A stretch of 58,319 nt of DNA from Streptomyces hyderabadensis (GCF_020404845.1 NZ_JAIOJZ010000050.1:1-58319); one strand, 5' to 3'; shown: positions 23,351-31,697, numbered from the stretch's first letter. Notes: a model not told the origin generated them from the letters alone. Translations and numbers: made by a program.

Positions 23351-26161
23351 TCACCGGTGGGACGTGAACTCCACGACCTGCTGGTAGGTGGGCCGGTTCT
23401 GCCAGCTGATGCCGCCGTGCTTGATGCCGCCGAGGGTGCGGTGGATCACCGAGTCGGCGCACCACTGGTCCCCCGCCGAGCAGTTGTCGTCGCCGGGATA
23501 GACCTGGGCGGCCGTGCGGCCCGCCGCCTCCTTCAGGGTGGTCACCAGGGTGTCCCGGCAGGCGGCGAGGTCGCCGTCGCCGCAGTAGGTGTGCGCCAGC
23601 GGGCCCTTGACGGACTCGCCGAGCACGGACCGGATGTCCTTGTCGACATAGCTCCACCAGCCGTACTGGAAGGCGCTGCCGGCGTGGGCGCCGGTCGGGC
23701 CGTGGGCGGCGGACGGGGACTCGTCGACGGGCAGGTTGCGGGTGAAGGCGGTGTAGAGGCCGGCGCCGAGGCCGGGTTCGAACTCGGCCTTCACCAGCAG
23801 CGGCCACCAGGCGTCCAGGGTGCGGATCGCGTCGGCGTGGGCGTACTTCTTGGACCCGGCCGAGGTCTCCGTGCGCAGGCCGCCGCCCTCCGACAGCCAC
23901 GCCTTCAGGCCGTCCACGGCCGCCTTGGCCGCCGGGTCGGTCACGGGCGCGGACTCGACCACCTTCAGCAGGCCGGGCAGGACGTCCTCGGCGCGCAGGT
24001 CGGCGAGGCCCGCCTCGGCCATGGCCTTCACCAGCGCGGTGCGGGTGACGCCGCCCTCGGCGACCAGCTTCTTCACCCGGTCGTCGAGGAGGTTGCCGCG
24101 GTGCACGGAGCCGTTGCCCCAGGAGGCGGCCGGGTAGTCCGCGGCCTGCTTGTTGTTCCAGGAGATGTAGTAGTCCTGGTCGACCGACTGCGGGTGGGCC
24201 GACGGGCCGGTGTACCGGGCGGTGTTGTCGGCCGGGTCCCAGTCCCGCCACTCGTACGCCTGCCGCGCCCAGACCGGGAACTCGGCGTCGACGCCGTCCG
24301 CGCGCACGGGGTTGTCGCCGCTGTTGTAGTACGCGGTGTGCTCGGAGTCGGCGTAGAACCAGTTGAAGGTGTAGTTGATGTGCTGGACGGCGCCCTGGAA
24401 GCGCTCCGGGCCGTTGAGGTAGTCCGGGTCGTTCAGCATCTGGAAGCCGATGATCGAGTCGGCCTCGTGCATGTATGAGGAGCGCAGGGTGGTGTAGGCG
24501 ACCTTCTTGCCGCCGACCGTGGCACGGGACTCGACCGGTCCGTACTTGGTGCGCCAGACGCGCATCGTGTAGGAGCCGGCCGCGGTGGAGTCGGCGACGG
24601 TCGGCTTCCAGGCGTTGTGCCGCTCGACCTTCTCCATCGGCGTGCAGGTGCCGCGGTAGAGGTAGTGGTAGTCGTCCTGGCACAGCTCGACCGCGTAGGT
24701 GTCGATGATGTCCTGGCCCGAGGTGGTCGCGCTCCAGGCGTAGTCCTGGCCGCGGCCGAGTTCGACGTACATGCTCAGGCCCGCGAAGGAGGCGCCGCGG
24801 GCGCTGATGCCGGGGCCCTGGATCTCCTGGAGCATGAGGAGCTGCGGGGCGAAGTAGCCGGTCTGGGGTCCGAAGACGGCGACGGGGTGGCCGCTCGCGG
24901 TGTGCTCGCCGCTGACGACGAGGGCGTTGGACATGCCGCGCCGCGCCGAGGTCACGGCGGTGTCCGCGGCCTTGGCGGAGGCGCCGGTCGCGCCCGCCGC
25001 GCCGGCGCTGCCGGTACGGTCGTACACCAGGGGCTCCGCCTGGACCGACCCGGCGTCGGGCAGGGCGCGGCCCTGCGGGTCGTCCGGGGTGGGCAGGTAG
25101 GGGAAGCTGCCGTCCTGCTGGGTGAGGACGGCCTCGGGGTCGTTGCGCTGGCGGAAGGACTCCCAGACCTTCGTGCCCTCGGCGACGCCGTACTTCTCCT
25201 GGGCGGCCAGGAGGGAGAGCGCGTTGTTCACCTCGCCGCCGCCCCCGGCGCCGAAGAGGGAGCCGATCACGGAGGCCAGCGCGATCAGGTCGGTGCGCTT
25301 GAAGTGCTCGATGGTGCCGGCGTTGGTGATGGCGTCCTTGTGGCCGGTCAGGACGTACTCACCGGGGAAGTAGCGGCCCTTGTCGGAGGCGTCGATGTAG
25401 GCGTTGACCCCGGCGACGTAGGCGTCCACGTCGGCCAGGGCCAGCTCGCCGCGCTCACCGGCCTTGGCGGCGGCGCTCTCGATCTGCGCCTCCAGGTCGG
25501 CCTCGGTGTAGGGGGCGCTGCGCCAGAACTGCTGCTCCAGGCCCTGGTTGGCGGGGGCGCCGCCCGCGAAGGGGGTCAACTGGCCGCGTCCGACGTGCCG
25601 GAAGAGGTCCATCAGCCACAGCCGGTCCTGGGCGGCCGCGTAGCCCGCGCCGAACTCGGTGCCGTAGCGGGTGGTGCCGGTGATGTGCGGCACACCGGTC
25701 TTCTTGTCGCGGACGATGGTGACGTCGTCGCGTCCGGCGGGGCGGACGGTGGAGGCGGCCTGGCCGTCCGGGACGCCGAAGGAGGCGTCGTTGAAGAAGT
25801 CGTTGATCTTGTCGTTGGTGAGGCCGGTGTAGCCGGTGGCGAGCTTCGCGTAGGGGCCGAGCTGGTCCTCGGCGTGCGCGGGCTGGGTGCCGAAGGCCTG
25901 GTTGAGGAGGATCTGGGCGAGGGTGGCGTTGCCGTTCTGGCCGGGCGGCAGGATGTCGGAACACTGCCCGCCGCAGTGGTCGTTGGCGGCGGCTTGTGCG
26001 GCCGTGACCTCGGTGGTCGTGTCCCCGGCGGCCATCGCCGGGGAAAGGGGTGACAAAACTCCGGCAATGAGCGCGCATACGGATGCGGCCTTCAGGAACC
26101 CGTGGAAGCCGCGGGGAGTTCTCATTCTGTCGAGGGCGTTGCGTGGGGTGCGCCGTGGCAT
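23351..26161 (-). CDS. Secreted penicillin acylase family protein (Ntn hydrolase)
   Basis: This 936-residue protein is of the penicillin acylase/acyl-homoserine lactone acylase family, made as one chain that self-cleaves into alpha and beta subunits. The N-terminus has an export signal (about residues 20-44, FLKAASVCALIAGVLSPLSPA, then MAAGD). The linker ends in ARRGMSNALVVSGEHTASG, where the Ser of GMSN (about residue 411) is the expected nucleophile and first beta-subunit residue. Further motifs are FAGLSMYVELGRGQDYAWSATTSG and YTFNWFYADSEHTAYYNSG. The C-terminus is Cys-containing, consistent with an exported enzyme. The start at 26161 has GGAGGAGC upstream. The substrate may be penicillins, acyl-homoserine lactones or other N-acyl compounds such as lipopeptides. 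Confidence 0.9.
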   Translation of the reverse strand: MPRRTPRNALDRMRTPRGFHGFLKAASVCALIAGVLSPLSPAMAAGDTTTEVTAAQAAANDHCGGQCSDILPPGQNGNATLAQILLNQAFGTQPAHAEDQLGPYAKLATGYTGLTNDKINDFFNDASFGVPDGQAASTVRPAGRDDVTIVRDKKTGVPHITGTTRYGTEFGAGYAAAQDRLWLMDLFRHVGRGQLTPFAGGAPANQGLEQQFWRSAPYTEADLEAQIESAAAKAGERGELALADVDAYVAGVNAYIDASDKGRYFPGEYVLTGHKDAITNAGTIEHFKRTDLIALASVIGSLFGAGGGGEVNNALSLLAAQEKYGVAEGTKVWESFRQRNDPEAVLTQQDGSFPYLPTPDDPQGRALPDAGSVQAEPLVYDRTGSAGAAGATGASAKAADTAVTSARRGMSNALVVSGEHTASGHPVAVFGPQTGYFAPQLLMLQEIQGPGISARGASFAGLSMYVELGRGQDYAWSATTSGQDIIDTYAVELCQDDYHYLYRGTCTPMEKVERHNAWKPTVADSTAAGSYTMRVWRTKYGPVESRATVGGKKVAYTTLRSSYMHEADSIIGFQMLNDPDYLNGPERFQGAVQHINYTFNWFYADSEHTAYYNSGDNPVRADGVDAEFPVWARQAYEWRDWDPADNTARYTGPSAHPQSVDQDYYISWNNKQAADYPAASWGNGSVHRGNLLDDRVKKLVAEGGVTRTALVKAMAEAGLADLRAEDVLPGLLKVVESAPVTDPAAKAAVDGLKAWLSEGGGLRTETSAGSKKYAHADAIRTLDAWWPLLVKAEFEPGLGAGLYTAFTRNLPVDESPSAAHGPTGAHAGSAFQYGWWSYVDKDIRSVLGESVKGPLAHTYCGDGDLAACRDTLVTTLKEAAGRTAAQVYPGDDNCSAGDQWCADSVIHRTLGGIKHGGISWQNRPTYQQVVEFTSHR

Positions 26162-26384
26162 GGCAGCTCCTCCCGACGTGGGGTGTGGCGGGACGTTACC
26201 GCCGGTATCCCCGAGTTGGAAGGTGAACATGCGTCACTTTCTGGGAGCGGGTGGATCGGCTTATGGGGGGCATCGGAAATCGGATGGAGCCGAATCGGTT
26301 GTCGATACGTCTATTCGGCGACGTCCGCAGGACGACGCCGAAGTGACCCAAGTACAGGTGCAGGTGTGACGGAGGTGCAGGGCG

Positions 26385-26987
26385 ATGGCCGGTTTCCGAA
26401 GTCTGGCGAGACAGGTCCGCGATCCACGGTGCGACCTGGCGTTGCGGCGCTATTCGCTGCGCAAGTGCCTTGAGCGTTTTGCCCCTTATGGACACAGGGC
26501 GACCTGGGACCATCTCTGCTCCCGGGCCGGATTCGGTCCCGAGGACCGCTCCCCCGACCCGGCGCGGCTCGTGGCCGCACTGGAGGAGCTGGAGGAGGCG
26601 CGTTCGGTGTGGCTGGCGTACGAGGTCGAGTTCGCCGAGCGGCGCAGGAAGGAGAAGCACGACGGGCTGCGCAGGCCGGGCAGCGTGGACGACTGGCACC
26701 GGCTGACCTGGGGCGGGTTCGGGGTGGCCTGGTGCGACGACCCCCGGGTCCACCCCGACGGACCGCTGGCGGAGGTGCTGCGCCGGCTGATCTCGGCGCT
26801 GGAGCGTGAGCCGGGCTCCGTGTGCCCGGTGTGCGACGGGGACCGCCTCGTCTGGAAGTACGACCTGGACCACGAGCCCTCGACGGGACCGGTCTGCACG
26901 GACTGCGGCATCCTCGTGCCGCGCCCCGTCCTCACTCCCGACGCCCTCGCGGACGCCCGGCGGGGCCGGTTGCTGATGTCGGCGTAG
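26385..26987 (+). CDS. Unknown protein with C-terminal zinc ribbon
   Basis: This 200-residue cytoplasmic protein is not one I recognise. Residues 1-130 are Arg/Leu/Glu-rich and helical, with two WxG-like spots (YGHRATWDHLC and DDWHRLTWGGFGVAWCDD). Near residue 145-170 the pairs CPVCDGDRLVWKYDLDHE and CTDCGILVP form a CxxC-x(n)-CxxC zinc ribbon. Such proteins often bind nucleic acid or other proteins, but this is not shown. The ATG has GGAGG upstream. It is divergent from the penicillin acylase gene (223-base gap) and is followed by the 35-bp repeat array. Confidence 0.7.
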   Translation: MAGFRSLARQVRDPRCDLALRRYSLRKCLERFAPYGHRATWDHLCSRAGFGPEDRSPDPARLVAALEELEEARSVWLAYEVEFAERRRKEKHDGLRRPGSVDDWHRLTWGGFGVAWCDDPRVHPDGPLAEVLRRLISALEREPGSVCPVCDGDRLVWKYDLDHEPSTGPVCTDCGILVPRPVLTPDALADARRGRLLMSA

Positions 26988-27028
26988 CGCGCCGCGGGGG
27001 TGTGCCGGGGATGCCGCACCCCCGGTGG

Positions 27029-27541
27029 CCGGCACGGCACCGGGTGCGACGAGCACCGTCGATGACGCACGGCGCCGGGTGCGACGGGTGCCGCCGGTGA
27101 CGCACGGCACCGGACTCGACGGGCGCTGTCGATGGCGCACGGCACCAGACCCGACGGGCGCTGTCGGTGACGCACGGCACCGGACGCGAGGGACACCGTC
27201 GATGGCGCACGACGCCAGACGCGACGGGTGCCGCCGGTGACGCACGGCACGGGACCCGACGGGCGCTGTCGATGGCGCACGGCACCGGACGCGAGGGACA
27301 CCGCCGGTGACGCACGGCACCAGACGCGACGGGTGCCGCCGGTGGCGCACGGCACCGGACCCGACGGGCGCTGTCGATGGCGCACGGCGCCAGACCCGAC
27401 GAGCGCCGCCGGTGACGTGGCGCACGGCGCCAGACCCGACGAGCGCCGCCGGTGACGCACGGCACCGGACCCGACGAGCACCGCCGGTGACGCACGGCGC
27501 CAGACGCGACAGGTGCCGTCGGTGGCGCACGGCACCATGGG
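27029..27541. repeat. Array of about 14 tandem 35-bp repeats
   Basis: Copies start at 27029, 27064, 27099, 27134, 27169, 27204, 27239, 27274, 27309, 27344, 27379, 27419, 27454, 27489 and 27524. The spacing is exactly 35 bases except one copy lengthened by five (27379 to 27419). A unit reads roughly GRCGCACGGCACCGGACGCG then ACGGGYGCCGYCGGT, and many copies can fold because CGGCACC pairs with GGTGCCG ten bases later. There are no unique spacers, so it is not a CRISPR. The unit contains no stop codon on the minus strand and 35 is not a multiple of three, which explains long open frames there without coding. The array fills nearly all of the 557-base gap and ends at the start of the next gene. 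Confidence 0.92.
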
Positions 27542-27544
27542 GGA

Positions 27545-28282
27545 ATGGTGCAGTTGTGTGTGAACGGGGCGCGGGAGAGCGTCGACGGCGCGGTGGTGCC
27601 GCTGTCGCCGGAGGCGGTCGGCGACTCGGTGGCCGAGGCGGTCGCCGCCGGGGCGACGGACGTCCACGTCCACCCGAAGACACCGTGCGGGCGGGACACG
27701 CTGTCCGCGCGCGTGCTCGCGGCGACGCTGGCGGCGATCAGGGCGCGCGTCCCGGCGTCGGTGCCGGTCGGGGTCACGACGGGCGCCTGGGCCGAACCGG
27801 ACCCGGCGGCCCGGCCGGCGCGGATCCGGAGCTGGACGGCGCTGCCCGACCACGCCTCGGTCAACTGGCACGAGCCGGGCGCCGAGGAGACGGCGGCCGC
27901 GCTGATCGAACGCGGGGTGGGCGTGGAGGCGGGCATCTGGTCCGGCACGGACGGTGCGGCCCTGTTCCTGCGCTCACCGCTCGGGCCGAAGGTGCTCCGG
28001 GTGCTGGCGGAGGTCACGGACACCGATCCGGCGACGGCGCGGGACTCGGCGCGCGCCCTGCTGACCGGCCTCGGCGCGGCCCACGGCCGTCCGGTGCTGC
28101 TGCACGGCGAGGACGGTGGCGCCTGGCCGGTGCTGCGCCTGGCCGGCCGGCTGGGCCTGGCGACCCGGATCGGACTGGAGGACACCCTGTTCCTGCCGGA
28201 CGGCAGCCGGGCCGCCTCCAACGCCGACCTGGTCAGGGCGGGTCTGCGGGAGTGGGCCTCGGCGCGCCGGGGCGAGCACTGA
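27545..28282 (+). CDS. BKACE family (DUF849) 3-keto acid cleavage enzyme
   Basis: This 245-residue protein belongs to the beta-keto acid cleavage enzyme family, which condenses a beta-keto acid with acetyl-CoA to give acetoacetate and a new acyl-CoA. The zinc motif HVHPK is seen in ATDVHVHPKTPCGRDT, and the later metal His is probably in VNWHEPG. GVEAGIWSGTDGAALF is also a family feature. Known members have about 270-310 residues, so this is a short version. The start ATG is only a few bases from the end of the repeat array; a GTG at 27548 is an alternative with a better spaced GGGGGA. It is convergent with soxR. Confidence 0.82.
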   Translation: MVQLCVNGARESVDGAVVPLSPEAVGDSVAEAVAAGATDVHVHPKTPCGRDTLSARVLAATLAAIRARVPASVPVGVTTGAWAEPDPAARPARIRSWTALPDHASVNWHEPGAEETAAALIERGVGVEAGIWSGTDGAALFLRSPLGPKVLRVLAEVTDTDPATARDSARALLTGLGAAHGRPVLLHGEDGGAWPVLRLAGRLGLATRIGLEDTLFLPDGSRAASNADLVRAGLREWASARRGEH

Positions 28283-28311
28283 CGCGCGACCGGGTCCCGG
28301 TCACCGGACCG

Positions 28312-28848
28312 TCAGTCGTCGCAACACCCCGCGTCCCGCCCCCGGGTGGGACTCGGCCGCCCGCCGCCCGCCGCGGCCGGGGCGGCCGAGCCGCGACGCT
28401 CCACGAGCAGGCGCGAGCCGGCACGGCGTTCGCCGAAGGCGTCGTCGGGGTTGGACAGGACGCAGGTCTCCAGGGACAGGCAGCCGCAGCCGATGCAGTC
28501 GGTGAGGTGGTCGCGCAGCCGGTTGAGCTGCTTGATTCGCTCGTCCAGTTCGGAGCGCCAGGAACGGGAGAGCCGGGCCCAGTCCTCCTCGGTGGGCGTG
28601 CGTCCCTCCGGCAGTTCGGCGAGCGCCTCGCGGATCGTGGCCAGCGGGATGCCGACCCGCTGCGCGGCGCGGACGAAGGCGACCCGGCGCAGTGCGTCAC
28701 GGCTGAAGCGGCGCTGGTTGCCCGAGGTCCGGCGGCTGCTGATCAGGCCCTTGGACTCGTAGAAGTGCAGGGCGGAGACGGCGGCGCCGCTGCGTGCGGC
28801 GAGCTGGCCGACCGTGAGCTCTTGGATCTTCTCGGGAATCTGAGGCAC
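28312..28848 (-). CDS. soxR: SoxR redox-sensing MerR regulator
   Basis: This 178-residue protein has a MerR-type N-terminal helix-turn-helix (about residues 10-80, LTVGQLAARSGAAVSALHFYESKGLI, then NQRRFSRDALRRVAFV), a dimerisation helix and the [2Fe-2S] motif CIGCGCLSLETC (pattern CX2CXCX5C, about 119-130), which identifies SoxR. Streptomyces SoxR senses redox-active compounds and activates small defence genes. The C-terminal tail of about 35 residues is longer than in E. coli. The start is GTG; the minus strand TAGGGT box (28861-28856) sits seven bases upstream, so the transcript may be leaderless. No target gene is adjacent. Confidence 0.93.
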   Translation of the reverse strand: MPQIPEKIQELTVGQLAARSGAAVSALHFYESKGLISSRRTSGNQRRFSRDALRRVAFVRAAQRVGIPLATIREALAELPEGRTPTEEDWARLSRSWRSELDERIKQLNRLRDHLTDCIGCGCLSLETCVLSNPDDAFGERRAGSRLLVERRGSAAPAAAGGGRPSPTRGRDAGCCDD

Positions 28849-28855
28849 TCCTCAG
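28840..28855. promoter_or_regulatory. 16-bp palindrome over the soxR start
   Basis: CTGAGG-CACT-CCTCAG overlaps the expected transcription start and the first codons of soxR. It resembles part of a SoxR box (CCTCAA...TTGAGG) and could mediate autoregulation, but it is shorter. Confidence 0.4.
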
Positions 28856-28923
28856 ACCCTACCGACCCCGTCACCCGTGCGGCCGGGCCGGCTCCGTTGA
28901 CAGCGGCCCCGCGGGCGAGCATG

Positions 28924-28939
28924 CTAAGCAGTCGCTTAG
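28924..28939. promoter_or_regulatory. Candidate TetR operator before the MaoC gene
   Basis: CTAAGC-AGTC-GCTTAG is a perfect 16-bp palindrome 39 bases before the MaoC start codon. The same motif with one mismatch lies before the adjacent TetR gene at 30143-30158. Confidence 0.65.
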
Positions 28940-28978
28940 AGTCGAGCGCACAGATCGAGCGAGCAGAGGGGCCGGAAC

Positions 28979-29440
28979 ATGGCAGAGCCGAGGATCTTCG
29001 CGTCCGCCGACGAGGTGAAGGCGGCGGTGGGCGAGCAGTTGGGCCACACCGACTGGCTGGAGGTCGACCAGAAGCGGATCGACCTGTTCGCGGAGGCGAC
29101 CGGGGACCACCAGTGGATCCATGTCGACCCGGAGAAGGCCGCCGCCGGCCCGTTCGGCACCACCATCGCGCACGGGTACCTGACCCTGTCGCTGCTCCCC
29201 CTCTTCGGACCGCAGCTGATCAGGGTCGAGGGCGTGAGGATGGGCGTCAACTACGGCACCAACAAGGTCCGTTTCCCCTCCCCCGTCCCGGTCGGCTCGC
29301 GCCTGCGCGCCACGGCGACGATCACGGGGGTCGAGGACGTCCAGGGCGGCATCCAGGTGAGCGTCGCCTTCACCGTGGAGCGCGAGGGCGGCGACAAGCC
29401 GGTGTGCGTCGCCGAGTCCGTCTCGCGCTACTACCTCTGA
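28979..29440 (+). CDS. MaoC-like (R)-hydratase/dehydratase
   Basis: This 153-residue protein is a single hot-dog-fold MaoC domain enzyme, which adds water to or removes it from enoyl/hydroxyacyl-CoA. The active-site motif is FAEATGDHQWIHVD (about residues 38-51), with the catalytic Asp and His, and the overhang motif AHGYLTLSLLPLF follows. The motif VNYGTNKVRFPSPVPVGSRLR is family-typical. The upstream palindrome at 28924 suggests repression by the TetR encoded just downstream on the opposite strand. The two genes end 12 bases apart. It may act in the breakdown of an acyl-CoA together with the acyl-CoA dehydrogenase at 30.5-31.7 kb. Confidence 0.9.
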   Translation: MAEPRIFASADEVKAAVGEQLGHTDWLEVDQKRIDLFAEATGDHQWIHVDPEKAAAGPFGTTIAHGYLTLSLLPLFGPQLIRVEGVRMGVNYGTNKVRFPSPVPVGSRLRATATITGVEDVQGGIQVSVAFTVEREGGDKPVCVAESVSRYYL

Positions 29441-29452
29441 CCGGCCGTCCGG

Positions 29453-30094
29453 CTACTGGGCGCCGGAGCGGTCCCGGGCTCCCACCATCCGCAGCACGAG
29501 GTCGGCGTAGAGCGCGCCGACCTCGTCGGGTGTGCGGGGGCCCTTGACGTTGAACCAGCGGGCCACGTCGATGCAGAGCGACAGCACGGCGAGCGTGGTG
29601 CCCTTGACGTCCGGCACGTCGAACTCGCCGGTCGCCACGCCGTCGTCGATGATGCCGCGCACCGCGGCGTCGCACTGGCGGCGGAGCGTGAGGATCTCCT
29701 CCCGGGCCTCGGGACCGAGCGCGTCCAGTTCGTACTGCACGACGCGCGCGGTCGTGCGCCGGCCGGCGTGCCAGCGGACGAAGGAGCTGACGGCGTCGGC
29801 GAGCCGCTCGGTCGCACCGCCCTCGCCCTGCGCCGCGGAGCGCAGGATGGCCACCGCCCGGGTGTGGCCGATGCGGCTGATGCGGTGGAGCAGTTCTTCC
29901 TTGGTCTTGTAGTGGATGTAGAGCGCGGCCGGACTCATGCCGGCCCGCCCGGCGATGTCGCGGGTCGTGGTCGCGTGGTACCCGCGCTCGGCGAACGCCT
30001 CCACGGCCGCGACCAGGAGCCGCCGGGCCGCGTCGGGCGTGACCTCTTCCCACGGCTCGATGTCGCCGCCCGTCGTCTCGGCCGCCGTACTCAT
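29453..30094 (-). CDS. TetR family regulator, probable repressor of the MaoC gene
   Basis: This 213-residue protein has the TetR helix-turn-helix in AFAERGYHATTTRDIAGRAGMSPAALYIHYKTKEELLH (about residues 31-68) and a C-terminal helical ligand domain with a TetR-C signature near CIDVARWFNVKGPRTPDEVGALYADLVLRMVG. Related proteins (KstR2/FadR-type) respond to acyl-CoAs. Its own promoter region carries CTGAGC-GACC-GCTTAG, which matches the perfect palindrome before the convergent MaoC gene, so it probably represses both itself and MaoC. The start has GAGGGG upstream. Confidence 0.87.
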   Translation of the reverse strand: MSTAAETTGGDIEPWEEVTPDAARRLLVAAVEAFAERGYHATTTRDIAGRAGMSPAALYIHYKTKEELLHRISRIGHTRAVAILRSAAQGEGGATERLADAVSSFVRWHAGRRTTARVVQYELDALGPEAREEILTLRRQCDAAVRGIIDDGVATGEFDVPDVKGTTLAVLSLCIDVARWFNVKGPRTPDEVGALYADLVLRMVGARDRSGAQ

Positions 30095-30142
30095 CGCTTG
30101 TTCGCCCCTCTCGGTGACAGGAGCACCACCATACCGCCGAAG

Positions 30143-30158
30143 CTGAGCGACCGCTTAG
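30143..30158. promoter_or_regulatory. Candidate operator before the TetR gene at 29.5 kb
   Basis: CTGAGC-GACC-GCTTAG is a 16-bp palindrome with one mismatch, matching the MaoC operator at 28924-28939. It lies 48 bases upstream of the TetR start. Confidence 0.55.
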
Positions 30159-30469
30159 GGGCGCTGCCCGGCCGGGGTGCCGCCCGGCTTCTGGAAGGGG
30201 TCGTGCTCGACGAGGATCTTGTCGAGCCGCGCCTGGTCCACCCGGCTGACTATCTGGCCGATCTCCTGACGGTCCCGGATGATCTTGGCCAGTGTGAAGG
30301 CGGAGGTGACCAGGTACAGGACGGCTATCGCGAGGAAGGCCCGCACCCAGGCGTCGGCTTCGAGCTGGTAGATGCCGATGGCGGTGGCGGCCATGGCCAC
30401 CGCGAACGAGGCGACGGCCTGCCCGTAGAAGGCCGCCGTGTTCTGCTGCTTGACCGGTGTGTCACTCAT
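30155..30469 (-). CDS. YiaA/YiaB-like two-helix membrane protein
   Basis: This 104-residue protein has two membrane helices (about residues 11-32, AAFYGQAVASFAVAMAATAIGIY, and 40-62, WVRAFLAIAVLYLVTSAFTLAKIIRD), then a charged cytoplasmic tail with QEIGQIVSRVDQARLDKILVEHDPF. This is the YiaA/YiaB family, of unknown function. The start MSDTPVKQQNT at 30469 fits homologues; in-frame upstream sequence adds twelve residues without support. The stop codon region overlaps the operator of the next TetR gene. It appears to be a single-gene unit. Confidence 0.85.
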   Translation of the reverse strand: MSDTPVKQQNTAAFYGQAVASFAVAMAATAIGIYQLEADAWVRAFLAIAVLYLVTSAFTLAKIIRDRQEIGQIVSRVDQARLDKILVEHDPFQKPGGTPAGQRP

Positions 30470-30545
30470 GGGCACAAGGATCGGCGGATGTGGCCGGGAC
30501 CACATCCGCCGGCGTACTCAGTCCGGGTACTCAGGCACCCGGCGC

Positions 30546-31697
30546 TCAGAAGGCCGAGACCCCGGTCAGCGCCCGCCCGATGACCAGCTTCTGGATCTGG
30601 CTGGTGCCCTCGTAGAGGGTCATCACACGGGCGTCGCGCAGCAGCTTGCCGGCCGGGTACTCGTCGATGTAGCCGTAGCCGCCGAAGACCTGGAGGGCGT
30701 TGTTGGCGGCGCGGACGGCGGCCTCGGAGGCGAACAGCTTGGCCTTGGAGGACTCGACGGCGAAGGGCTGCCCGCGGTCGATCAGGTCGGCGACCCGCCA
30801 GGTCAGCAGCCGGGCCGCGTCCACGTCCAGGGCGATGTCGCTGATCAGCTCCTGCACCAGCTGGTGGTGGGCGATGGTCTTCCCGAACTGCTCGCGCTCG
30901 CCCGCGTACTTCACGGCCGCGTCCAGTGCGGCCTGCGCTATGCCGACGCAGCCGGCCGCGACCGACATCCGCCCCTTGGCGAGCGCCGACATGGCCACCG
31001 AGAAGCCCTTGCCTTCGGGTGCGAGCATCGCGGAGGCGGGGACCCGGACGTCCTCCAGGACCAGCTCGGCGGTGGCCTGGCCGCGCAGCCCGAGCTTGCC
31101 GTGGACGGTGCGGCGGGTGAGGCCGGGCGTGTCGGTGGGCACCAGGAAGGCGGAGACGCCCTTGTGACCGGGGGCGTCCGTGGAGCGGGCGAAGAGCAGC
31201 ACCACGTCGGCCCAGGTGCCGTTGGTGATGAACATCTTGGTGCCGTTGAGGACGTAGTCGTCGCCGTCGCGCACCGCGCGGGTGGAGAGGTTGCCGGCGT
31301 CCGAGCCGGTGCCGGGCTCGGTGAGGCCGAAGCAGCCGACGTACTCGCCCGAGGTGAGCCCCGGCAGCCAGCGCCGCTTCTGCTCCTCGCTCCCCCAGGC
31401 GGCGATCGTCTTGGCGACCAGGCCGAGCGAGACGGAGACGATTCCGCGCACGGAGCTGTCGCCGCGCCCCAGCTCCTCCGTGACCAGGCAGTACGCGAGG
31501 TGGTCGCCCCCGGACCCGCCGTACTCCTCGTCGATCGTGAGCCCGAGGAAGCCGACCTCGCCGAGCTTCTTCACGATCCCCCGGTCCACCTCCTCGGCGC
31601 GGTCCCAGGCGATCACGTGCGGGGCGATCTCACGCGCCACGAAGTCCCGGGCGAGCCGCCGTACGGCGCTCTGCTCCTCGCTGAGCTCCAGATTCAT
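30546..31697 (-). CDS. Acyl-CoA dehydrogenase (short/branched-chain type)
   Basis: This 383-residue flavoprotein is a canonical acyl-CoA dehydrogenase. Features are CFGLTEPGTGSDAGN (about residues 123-137), NGTKMFITNGTWADVVLLFA, the FAD contacts in GREQFGKTI-type sequence (GEREQFGKTIAHHQLVQ), the QVFGGYGYIDEYPAGKLLRDAR helix and the catalytic Glu in MTLYEGTSQIQ. This is the butyryl/short-branched-chain pattern. It is divergent from a TetR gene (102-base gap) with a shared 19-bp palindrome, so expression is probably derepressed by an acyl-CoA or its acid. No electron transfer flavoprotein genes are in the window. Confidence 0.94.
   Translation of the reverse strand: MNLELSEEQSAVRRLARDFVAREIAPHVIAWDRAEEVDRGIVKKLGEVGFLGLTIDEEYGGSGGDHLAYCLVTEELGRGDSSVRGIVSVSLGLVAKTIAAWGSEEQKRRWLPGLTSGEYVGCFGLTEPGTGSDAGNLSTRAVRDGDDYVLNGTKMFITNGTWADVVLLFARSTDAPGHKGVSAFLVPTDTPGLTRRTVHGKLGLRGQATAELVLEDVRVPASAMLAPEGKGFSVAMSALAKGRMSVAAGCVGIAQAALDAAVKYAGEREQFGKTIAHHQLVQELISDIALDVDAARLLTWRVADLIDRGQPFAVESSKAKLFASEAAVRAANNALQVFGGYGYIDEYPAGKLLRDARVMTLYEGTSQIQKLVIGRALTGVSAF

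Noticed and set aside
24617..26053. 478-codon plus-strand frame over the penicillin acylase gene
   Set aside because: Composition is Val/Gly/Asp-rich without any domain; it mirrors the acylase coding sequence.
27029..27541. CRISPR array
   Set aside because: Units are contiguous and near identical over the whole 35 bases. There are no unique spacers, no leader and no cas genes.
26196..28221. Three long minus-strand open frames across the 35-bp array (about 430-495 codons) with repetitive Arg/Pro/Ser peptides
   Set aside because: All three minus-strand frames are open because the repeat unit lacks stop codons and is not a multiple of three. The predicted peptides change register and resemble no protein.
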